12,997 nt of DNA from Oscillospiraceae bacterium (GTDB lineage Bacteria; Bacillota_A; Clostridia; Oscillospirales; Ruminococcaceae). Made by a program: the position numbers and the translations under genes. The DNA is taken from contig CAAFWX010000282.1 in NCBI GenBank assembly GCA_900766795.1, positions 1-12,997 of the forward strand, written 5' to 3'. The notes beneath the pieces are model-generated. The model saw only the letters and a program-made list of their open reading frames with translations. It was not told the DNA's origin and made no database searches. This document shows, piece after piece, positions 7,309-12,997 of this stretch. Each line of letters starts with the position of its first letter. Positions within the stretch are counted from its first letter, which is position 1.

Positions 7309-7422
7309 ATTCTGCCTTCCTTTCTGTATGTCATTCTCCCACGAGAACGGGCAGTGCTCTTATTATCTCTCGCACTGTGATATTTTATATATCGGCAGCC
7401 GCTCCGAAAAAAATAAGCGGCA
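7309..7422 (-). promoter_or_regulatory. recJ-rel gap with dyads and a weak promoter candidate
   Basis: Immediately after the recJ stop an inverted repeat GCCGCT/AGCGGC (7398-7403 and 7416-7421) encloses a T-rich loop as read on the minus strand, which is not a canonical terminator. A -10-like TATAAA (7384-7389) lies 17 bases after a T run (7407-7412) serving as a poor -35. Further down, CAGTGC/GCACTG (7352-7357 and 7372-7377) and TTCTC/GAGAA (7334-7338 and 7343-7347) could form small leader hairpins before the rel ribosome binding site. This is the only long gap inside the block other than the one after purB. Rel may therefore have its own start site, but the evidence is thin. Confidence 0.3.
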
Positions 7423-9462
7423 TTATGCTTCCTGAAAGCTTTTGTTCAGTTCCGCAAGCAGACCCTCCGCGAACAGGTCGCGCTTTTGCGTGACAGGCAG
7501 CGGCACGGCACGCTCCGCATTGGGAGATAGCTCAATCATGCCCGCCTGCGCGAAAGCGTCCAGCGTTATCCTCAGCATACAGTAGTTCACGCCGCAGCCC
7601 GATACGCACATCTCCTCCGCGGACATCTGCTCGCCCTTGTTTTTCACAAGGTCGTATATCTGCATAAGCTGCTGCCTGCTCTGCGGGATAACCCTCGGAG
7701 CAAGGCGCGGGTCGCACCCCTCGCCCCTGCGCAGCGCTTCGTAAACGCGGTTTGCCGCAAAGAACCTGTCCTCGGAAAAATCCGAGGGGCGCACCTCCTG
7801 CACCTTTAGGTTTACGCTCGTTTTGCCGTTATATTCGTTAAGCTCCGCGTTTGCAATCAGGTCAACCCTGCTTCCCACCTCGGGGAAGAACTTCGCGAAA
7901 GGCAGCCTAAAGCTTATCGCTTTCAGCACCTTTCCTCCCGACTCCACCTCAAACGAGGTGTAAAGCCCGTTTTTCAGCGCACGCTTTGAGCGCACCACGC
8001 AGTTTCTGAGCAGGAACGCAGGCAGCCGGTTCCCCTCGCCGAACGGCTCAAGGCGGCTCAAAAGCTCCACATTTTCCTGCGTAAGCCTGCCGCCGTCGGT
8101 TTCCATGTCGGCAACTATCTCGGCGGTCGGCATGGCGGGGTAGTTGTTCCTCGCAAAGTCGAAAAGCCGCTGCCGAAATTCCTCAACCCGCGCCGCTTCA
8201 AGCGAGAAGCCGCCCGCGCGCGGATGTCCGCCGAATTTCAGAAGAACATCGCCGCACGCGGTAAGCGCCCTGTGCACCGAAAAGCCGTCAATGCTTCTTG
8301 CAGAGCCGCGCACCTCGCCGCCGTCCTCCGACATGATGAAAACGGGCTTGCCGTATTTATCAAGCAGCCGCGCGGAAGCGATTCCGATAACCCCGTGGCT
8401 CCAGCCCCTGCCGCAAAGCACCAGCACCCGCTGATACAGCAGCTCGGGGTGCTCGCGAAGCTGAGCTTCTATGTCCTCCATGATGGCATTCTCGGCGGCT
8501 TTGCGCTCATTGTTCAGCAGCTCGAGTTCCTCGGCGAGCCTTGAGGCGGTTTCGGGGTCGTCTGCAAGAAGAAGCCGCGCCGCCTTTTCCGCGCCCGAAG
8601 CGCCCGCTGTGCCCGACATTCTTCCCGCCGCGTTTATTCTCGGACAGACGGAGTACGCTGCCTGCGAAGCGGTGATATTCTCGGGGTCAATCCCCGCGAT
8701 TCGTATAAGCCGCTCCAGCCCCATATTCTGGCCGGTGCGCAGGCTCTCGATTCCGCGGCGGACAATATATCGGTTCTCCCCGCGCAGCGGCATAATGTCC
8801 CCGATTGTGCCGATAGCGGCAAGGTCGGCATACTGCTCCATGACGAAATCCTCGTCCTCCAGCAGACACAGCAGCTTCAGCGCCACCACCGCGCCGCAAA
8901 TCTCCTTAAAAGCGCTCGGGTCGCCCGTCCTGTGCGGGTCAACGCACGCGTCGCAGACGGGGAGCGTTTCGGGCGGCTGATGATGGTCGGTGATTACAAG
9001 CTGAACGCCGCGGGACTTTATGTACTCGGCTTCTTCGATTGCGGAAATTCCGTTGTCCACGGTGATTATCAGCTCCGCGCCCGCGTCGATTATGCGCTTT
9101 AGCGCGGGAATGTTCATGCCGTACCCCTCGCTGCGGTCGGGAATGTAGAAATTCACCGCCGCGCCCATGGCTTCGAGATAGCTGTACAGCATGACGGTTG
9201 CGGTCACTCCGTCGCAGTCGTAGTCGCCAAAGACGGTTATCTGCTTTCCCTCGTCAAGCGCTTCGCGTATTATCTCGGCGGCTTTTTCAATGTCCAGCAG
9301 CTGCGTCGGGTCACAGAGGGCTTCGCATACGAAGAAATCCCGCGCCGCTTCCATATCGCCTATTCCGCGCCGCAGCAGAAGCTCGCCGAGAAACTCGCCG
9401 AACTCTCTCTTTATTTCGCTTCCTCCGCCCGAAAATGAGGGCGCTGTTGTCCATTTCTTCAA
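7423..9462 (-). CDS. recJ: Single-stranded-DNA-specific 5'-3' exonuclease RecJ
   Basis: RecJ degrades single-stranded DNA 5' to 3' in recombinational and mismatch repair. From the chosen TTG at 9462 the protein has 679 residues. DHH-family motifs are all present: DYDCDG (80-85), DNG (136-138), DHH (159-161) and VDPHR (about 174-178). CPRINAAGR and the DHHA1 motif GGHPRAGG (from 411) follow. An OB-like domain comes after about residue 490, then a C-terminal extension with a winged-helix flavour as in other Firmicutes RecJ proteins. The TTG start is preferred because AAAGGA (9471-9476) lies eight bases upstream. The ATG at 9549 would overlap the end of the preceding gene by 64 bases and add a basic, Arg/Ala-rich leader unlike RecJ. 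The gap from the preceding gene is 23 bases, so the two are probably co-transcribed. Confidence 0.95.
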   Translation of the reverse strand: MKKWTTAPSFSGGGSEIKREFGEFLGELLLRRGIGDMEAARDFFVCEALCDPTQLLDIEKAAEIIREALDEGKQITVFGDYDCDGVTATVMLYSYLEAMGAAVNFYIPDRSEGYGMNIPALKRIIDAGAELIITVDNGISAIEEAEYIKSRGVQLVITDHHQPPETLPVCDACVDPHRTGDPSAFKEICGAVVALKLLCLLEDEDFVMEQYADLAAIGTIGDIMPLRGENRYIVRRGIESLRTGQNMGLERLIRIAGIDPENITASQAAYSVCPRINAAGRMSGTAGASGAEKAARLLLADDPETASRLAEELELLNNERKAAENAIMEDIEAQLREHPELLYQRVLVLCGRGWSHGVIGIASARLLDKYGKPVFIMSEDGGEVRGSARSIDGFSVHRALTACGDVLLKFGGHPRAGGFSLEAARVEEFRQRLFDFARNNYPAMPTAEIVADMETDGGRLTQENVELLSRLEPFGEGNRLPAFLLRNCVVRSKRALKNGLYTSFEVESGGKVLKAISFRLPFAKFFPEVGSRVDLIANAELNEYNGKTSVNLKVQEVRPSDFSEDRFFAANRVYEALRRGEGCDPRLAPRVIPQSRQQLMQIYDLVKNKGEQMSAEEMCVSGCGVNYCMLRITLDAFAQAGMIELSPNAERAVPLPVTQKRDLFAEGLLAELNKSFQEA

Positions 9463-9485
9463 GGTAACGTTCCTTTCCGCGGCTG

Positions 9486-11165
9486 TCAGCCAAGCGCGAC
9501 ATAGCCTGTTTTTTCTACAATCTCCTGCCCCTGCTCTCCTGTCATCCATTCGAGCATGGGCGCGATATATTCGTTGTCGTTTTCCGCGAGAGTTATCGCG
9601 TAAAGCGCGGTTGTCATCGGGTATTCGCCCGAGGAAATATGCTCCGCGTCGGGGTAAATTCCGTCAAGCGCCAGCAGCTTTATCCCCTCGCCGCCCTCGT
9701 CGCTCATTCCCATGGTGTAATACCTGAACGAATAGCCTATCGAGGACAGCTTGTTCTGATAGCTTGCCGTTGCGCGGATAACGCCCTCCATCATGCTGTA
9801 ATACTCGCCCTTGACAGGCTCTTTAAGCGGCGTATCGCCCATGAAGTACTTCATCATGGTCTGGGAGCCGCTGTTCTCGGGGCGCTGGAATGCAAGGATA
9901 GGCGCGGGGAGTCCTCCGACAGAAATCCAGTTTGTGTATTCTCCCGAGTAAATAGCTCGTATCTGCTCGCTCGTCAGCCCGTCAACGGGGTTGCTGTCGC
10001 TCACCATAAAGACGAACGCTTCCTTGCCTATCGGGGTCAGCACAAGGGTCTTTCCCGCGTCCTCGGCAAGCTTCTGCTGCTCGGCAGAGGGCCGCGCTCC
10101 GAAGAAGATGTCAACGTCCCCGCTAACCAGCCCCTTGAACGCTTCGATGGTGTTCGTAAAGCACACGGGCGTGCCGCCGCGGCGGTAGGTGGCGAAGTGC
10201 TTGTCCTCGTCGGTCAGCTTTGCCTTTTCGGCGGTCTGTATCTCCCCGATGTTGTCATAGCAGGCGGCGGCGAATGCCGCATAGATAGGATAAGCCGCCT
10301 CCGCGCCGTCAAGGCGGGGCATTTTCTCAGGGTCGGTTATCACAAGCGTTGAGGGAGTGGAGGGCTTCGCAAGGCGGTTTTCGGGATCCTCAACGTAGTA
10401 CGGCTCAAGGTCAACGCTCGACCAGCCGTTTTCGTAGGGGAAACCGTAGCCCTGAACGTGGTCATAGTAGCGGTACTCGGGGTCGTAGCCGTTTTGGATT
10501 TGGGCTTGTTCGTCGAAATCCGCCCAATCGAACTCCACCCTGCCAAGGGAGTAGTACCACTTGCCAAAACAGCAAATCCCGAACACTGCCGCAAGCGCTC
10601 CCGCCGTAACTGCAAAGGGCTTTACTGAGAGCTTTCGCTTTATCCCGAAGTGCTTCGCCGTCAGCCGCTCGCCGAGGGCAAAGCTTGCGACAAACGCCGC
10701 ATTTACGATAATGTGCCCGAGAATCGGAGGGATTTGCGCCGTCAAAGCAAGTGTTCCTCCGAACAGGTCAAAGCTGAATACCACTCCCAGATACTGTGCC
10801 GAAAAGATACCCCATCTGTCTGAAGAACTGCTCTCGAAAATCATAACCAACGAGCTTAAAACGCACTGGTAAATCAGCGGAATGAGGGTCGGGAAGTAAA
10901 TCCGGCTGGCGCGGTATAACGCGGAATCGGCTGGAACAGAGCCTTCCTCTATTTTCGTCTTATTCTTCCCCCAAAGGAAAGCGATATAACAGAACAAAAG
11001 CGCTCCGAGCGAGGTTATCGCAACGGACAAAACGGGATTGCCAAAGCTGCTTTCAACAGTCATCGCAATGCCAAAAAAAGGAACGAACAGCACATTCGGC
11101 ACGATAAGGAACAAAAGAAGCGTGGTAACAAAATAGCGGGACGCGGTGGGTGATTTCTGTGGCAT
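9486..11165 (-). CDS. Multi-pass membrane protein with C-terminal PstS-like substrate-binding domain
   Basis: The ATG at 11165 has AAAGGAG (11171-11177) five bases upstream; the longer frame to 11228 lacks such a site. The 559-residue product begins with a membrane region: hydrophobic segments at about 11-35, 44-66, 89-110, about 120-165 (one or two) and 183-200. A Tyr/Asp-rich linker (about 202-265) leads to a periplasmic-binding-protein-like domain (about 272-559). Features shared with PstS phosphate-binding proteins are LDGAEAAYPIYAAF (285-298), DIFFGARPS, a NPVDGLTSEQIRAIYSGEYTNW-like block (392-413) and AFQRPENSGSQT (425-436), the last containing a likely anion-binding SGSQ. Normally such domains are free lipoproteins feeding an ABC transporter; here the domain is fused to membrane helices and no pst genes are near. 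It may sense or scavenge phosphate or another anion at the cell surface; the ligand is not shown. Confidence 0.85.
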   Translation of the reverse strand: MPQKSPTASRYFVTTLLLFLIVPNVLFVPFFGIAMTVESSFGNPVLSVAITSLGALLFCYIAFLWGKNKTKIEEGSVPADSALYRASRIYFPTLIPLIYQCVLSSLVMIFESSSSDRWGIFSAQYLGVVFSFDLFGGTLALTAQIPPILGHIIVNAAFVASFALGERLTAKHFGIKRKLSVKPFAVTAGALAAVFGICCFGKWYYSLGRVEFDWADFDEQAQIQNGYDPEYRYYDHVQGYGFPYENGWSSVDLEPYYVEDPENRLAKPSTPSTLVITDPEKMPRLDGAEAAYPIYAAFAAACYDNIGEIQTAEKAKLTDEDKHFATYRRGGTPVCFTNTIEAFKGLVSGDVDIFFGARPSAEQQKLAEDAGKTLVLTPIGKEAFVFMVSDSNPVDGLTSEQIRAIYSGEYTNWISVGGLPAPILAFQRPENSGSQTMMKYFMGDTPLKEPVKGEYYSMMEGVIRATASYQNKLSSIGYSFRYYTMGMSDEGGEGIKLLALDGIYPDAEHISSGEYPMTTALYAITLAENDNEYIAPMLEWMTGEQGQEIVEKTGYVALG

Positions 11166-11211
11166 GACGGCTCCTTTCGGCGCAAAAACGGTGCGGTAAT
11201 TTAGCCCAAAT

Positions 11212-11240
11212 CGGCGGTCTGCCCGCAAAGACAGCCGCCG
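11212..11240 (-). other. Bulged hairpin between purB and the PstS-like gene
   Basis: CGGCG and GTCT on the minus strand pair with AGAC and CGCCG around an eight-base loop, with a three-base bulge. The hairpin lies about 20 bases after the purB stop and about 46 bases before the next start. No T run follows, so it is a poor terminator; it could be an RNA-processing or stability element between the two genes, or chance. Confidence 0.3.
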
Positions 11241-11260
11241 AAAACGGTTATGGTATAGGG

Positions 11261-12697
11261 TTATACGCTAAGCTCTGCCTTTTCGCCGAGCATATCCTTG
11301 TTTGCTTCAAGCACGGGCTTGATGAACTCCTCGAGGAACTCTGCGGTCTGCTCGGGCGCTCTGCCGACATACTTCGAGGGGATAAGCATTTCGTTTATCT
11401 CCTCCTCGGTTATGCCGAACATCGGGTCGGCGGCTATGCGCTTCACAAGGTCGTTTTCCCTGCCCTGACGCATTTCCTCGGCGGCTGCCTGAGAGTGGGT
11501 GCGAATCTGCTCGTGAAGCTCCTGTCTGTTGCCGCCCTTCTTTACGGCAGCCATCATGATGTTCTCGGTCGCCATAAAGGGAAGCTTGTTCATAAGACGG
11601 CGCTCCACCATCTTCGGGAATACAACGATTCCGTCAGTGACGTTCATCATGATGTTCAGTATTGCGTCAACCGCGAGGAATCCCTCCGAAACGCTCACGC
11701 GCTTGTTCGCGCTGTCGTCAAGGGTTCTCTCAAACCACTGTGTACCCGCGGTGAAAGCAGGGTTGAGGGAGTCTATCATAACGTAGCGGGCAAGAGAGGT
11801 GATACGTTCGCTTCTCATGGGGTTGCGCTTGTAGGGCATAGCCGAGGAGCCTATCTGGTTCTTCTCAAACGGCTCTGCCATCTCCTCGAAATTCTGAAGC
11901 AGGCGCAGGTCGTTGGAGAACTTCGAGCAGGTCTGCGCAATGCCGCTTAAGGTAGAGAGCACCTGCGAATCAATCTTTCTGGAGTAGGTCTGACCGCTTA
12001 CGGGAACGCACGCGGAGAAGCCCATCTCCTCTGCAATAGACTTTTCGAGAGCCTTTATCTTGGCGCTGTCGCCGTTGAACAGCTCAACAAAGGAAGCCTG
12101 CGTGCCGGTCGTGCCTTTCTGACCGAGGAGCTTAAGGTTCGAGATACGGTACTCGACTTCTTCAAGGTCCATAAGAAGCTCGTTCATCCACAGCGTTGCG
12201 CGCTTTCCGACAGTTGTGGGCTGCGCGGGCTGGAGGTGGGTGTAGGCGAGGCAGGGCATATCCTTGTACTCGTCAGCGAACTTTGCGAGGTTGGCGATTA
12301 CGTTCACCAGCTTCCTCTTTACAAGGAGCAGCGCGTCGCGCATGATGATGATATCGGTGTTATCGCCGACATAGCAGCTTGTAGCGCCAAGGTGGATAAT
12401 GCCCGCAGCCTTTGGGCACTGCTGACCGTAGGCGTAGACATGGGACATTACATCGTGGCGGACAACCTTTTCGCGAGCTTCCGCAACAGCGTAGTCGATG
12501 TTCTCAATGTTTGCCTCAAGCTCGTCAACCTGCTCCTGTGTTACGGGCAGACCGAGCTTCATCTCGCCCCTTGCGAGAGCAACCCACAGGCGGCGCCATG
12601 TGGTGAACTTCTTGTCAGCGGAGAAGATGTACTGCATCTCCTTGCTGGCGTAGCGGGTGCAAAAAGGGCTTTCGTAGGAATCGTAGTTTTTTGACAT
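11261..12697 (-). CDS. purB: Adenylosuccinate lyase
   Basis: PurB acts twice in purine synthesis: it cleaves SAICAR to AICAR and adenylosuccinate to AMP, releasing fumarate each time. The 478-residue length and sequence fit the longer type that includes animal enzymes, rather than the roughly 430-residue Bacillus type. The fumarase-superfamily signature IGSSAMPYKRNPMRSE (282-297) carries the catalytic Ser on its flexible loop. The likely general acid is His154 in YTHLQPAQ, and the substrate-binding segments HDVMSH (81-86), HLGATSCYVGDNTD (102-115) and QKGTTGTQASF (193-203) are present. C-terminal segments such as WFERTLDDSAN (321-331) and LPFMATENI (372-380) complete the fold. The ATG at 12697 has AAGGAG (12707-12712) nine bases upstream. 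It has its own promoter and is the first gene of the block; no purine riboswitch is seen in the short leader. Confidence 0.97.
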   Translation of the reverse strand: MSKNYDSYESPFCTRYASKEMQYIFSADKKFTTWRRLWVALARGEMKLGLPVTQEQVDELEANIENIDYAVAEAREKVVRHDVMSHVYAYGQQCPKAAGIIHLGATSCYVGDNTDIIIMRDALLLVKRKLVNVIANLAKFADEYKDMPCLAYTHLQPAQPTTVGKRATLWMNELLMDLEEVEYRISNLKLLGQKGTTGTQASFVELFNGDSAKIKALEKSIAEEMGFSACVPVSGQTYSRKIDSQVLSTLSGIAQTCSKFSNDLRLLQNFEEMAEPFEKNQIGSSAMPYKRNPMRSERITSLARYVMIDSLNPAFTAGTQWFERTLDDSANKRVSVSEGFLAVDAILNIMMNVTDGIVVFPKMVERRLMNKLPFMATENIMMAAVKKGGNRQELHEQIRTHSQAAAEEMRQGRENDLVKRIAADPMFGITEEEINEMLIPSKYVGRAPEQTAEFLEEFIKPVLEANKDMLGEKAELSV

Positions 12698-12737
12698 GGT
12701 GGTTTACTCCTTAAACAGCATATAGTTTTACTTTTAC

Positions 12738-12766
12738 ATTCTACCATATTTCCCGCCAATATACAA
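12738..12766 (-). promoter_or_regulatory. purB promoter, extended -10 type
   Basis: On the minus strand TAGAAT (12738-12743) matches the -10 consensus at five of six positions and is preceded by TGG, giving an extended -10. TTGTAT (12761-12766) lies exactly 17 bases further upstream as a partial -35. The leader to the purB ATG would be about 34 bases and contains the AAGGAG site. This is the most convincing promoter in the window and probably drives the whole block from purB to the MBL hydrolase. Confidence 0.7.
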
Positions 12767-12794
12767 GACTTTTTTTCTACAAAAATCACCCGCA

Positions 12795-12823
12795 GTGCAA
12801 GCGTTTTTTGCACACAAAACGCT
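12795..12823. promoter_or_regulatory. Two overlapping inverted repeats upstream of purB
   Basis: AGCGTTTT (12800-12807) pairs with AAAACGCT (12816-12823), a perfect eight-base dyad around TTGCACAC. Overlapping it, GTGCAA (12795-12800) pairs with TTGCAC (12808-12813). The two are mutually exclusive as RNA folds. They lie about 30-60 bases upstream of the purB -35, between the clpB hairpin and the promoter. They could be an operator, a second weak terminator for clpB, or a chance feature of A/T runs. The sequence does not match a PurR or CtsR site as I know them. Confidence 0.3.
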
Positions 12824-12842
12824 CTTGTCAGGAACGGCGAAA

Positions 12843-12870
12843 GCCGCCCCTGCGATAAAACAGGGGCGGC
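12843..12870 (-). terminator. Strong hairpin terminating clpB
   Basis: GCCGCCCCTG (12843-12852) and CAGGGGCGGC (12861-12870) form a perfect ten-pair GC-rich stem around an eight-base A/T-rich loop. It begins seven bases beyond the clpB stop codon in the direction of transcription. Only TTT follows on the minus strand, so the T tract is weak. Position and stem strength nevertheless make it the probable end of the clpB transcript, separating it from purB. Confidence 0.7.
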
Positions 12871-12877
12871 GGTCATA

Positions 12878-12997
12878 TTATTGCGGCAGCACAGCGAGAG
12901 CGCCGTCTGCTACGCCGATTTTTATGGTGTCGCCCTGGTGCACCTTGTCCGCGAGAATCTCACGGGCAATCAGCGTTTCAAGGTTGCGCTGGATAAA
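12878..12997 (-). CDS. clpB: ATP-dependent chaperone ClpB, C-terminal end only
   Basis: The last 39 codons and the TAA stop (12878-12880) are present; the rest of the gene lies beyond the right edge. The visible residues begin FIQRNLETLIAREILADK and continue with a QGDTIKIGV segment, which is the C-terminal small domain of AAA+ Hsp100 disaggregases (pattern RPLKRxIQxxxEnxLAxxiLxGxxxpGDtv). ClpB works with the DnaK system to pull proteins out of aggregates in the cytoplasm. Clp ATPases of the ClpC/ClpA type end similarly, but the IQRNLETLIAREIL and GDTI wording fits ClpB best. Upstream control such as CtsR or HrcA sites cannot be examined here. Confidence 0.8.
   Translation of the reverse strand, partial: FIQRNLETLIAREILADKVHQGDTIKIGVADGALAVLPQ

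Noticed and set aside
6676..7380. Plus-strand open frame of 234 codons opposite the start of rel
   Set aside because: It overlaps the HD domain coding region and the rel leader, with low-complexity Val/His/Leu translation; judged a shadow.
12698..12842. Purine or other riboswitch upstream of purB
   Set aside because: The leader after the predicted promoter is only about 34 bases, too short for a riboswitch, and no conserved core is visible upstream.
1..12997. CRISPR array, tRNA, rRNA or intact insertion sequence
   Set aside because: No regularly spaced direct repeats, no cloverleaf, no rRNA-like stretch and no transposase frame were seen on either strand.

Overview
The window looks like chromosomal DNA from an anaerobic, probably gut-dwelling member of the Clostridia (Oscillospiraceae/Ruminococcaceae-like). 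The reasons are the Firmicutes-type recJ–rel–MBL-hydrolase gene order, AGGAGG-like ribosome binding sites throughout, a bifunctional Rel protein, and a ClpB tail of the Firmicutes kind. This placement is inference from gene content, not a taxonomic match.

Layout. Positions 1-3530 carry two plus-strand genes: the 5'-truncated end of an alkyl sulfatase (metallo-beta-lactamase fold), and, after a 419-base gap with a good intrinsic terminator, a 457-residue protein that I do not recognise. Positions 3531-3950 are non-coding: a three-frame relic that may once have coded, followed by a cluster of dyad symmetries. From 3951 to the end everything is on the minus strand. Read in the direction of transcription (right to left) the order is clpB (last 39 codons only, then a strong hairpin), purB with its own promoter, a multi-pass membrane protein with a PstS-like binding domain, recJ, rel, a membrane-anchored GIY-YIG protein, and a glyoxalase-II-like hydrolase. 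The two strands converge at about 3.9 kb. The left third is visibly more AT-rich than the right two-thirds, so the gap at 3.5-3.95 kb may mark the edge of an acquired segment.

How the genes fit together. The minus-strand cluster is a housekeeping block: purine synthesis (PurB), single-strand DNA exonuclease (RecJ), (p)ppGpp synthesis and hydrolysis (Rel), and a small hydrolase commonly found beside rel in Clostridia. In many Clostridia apt lies between recJ and rel; here that gap is only 114 bases. Two less ordinary members sit in the block: the PstS-like membrane protein, with no phosphate transporter genes nearby, and the GIY-YIG protein, whose GTG start overlaps the rel stop codon. Gaps are short (14 and 23 bases, and a 4-base overlap), which suggests co-transcription, with possible extra initiation upstream of rel.

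I found no CRISPR array, tRNA, rRNA, intact insertion sequence or confident riboswitch. The best candidates for undescribed biology are the orphan protein at 2157-3530, the fused membrane/PstS-like protein, the membrane-anchored GIY-YIG protein coupled to rel, and the structured gap at 3.7-3.93 kb.
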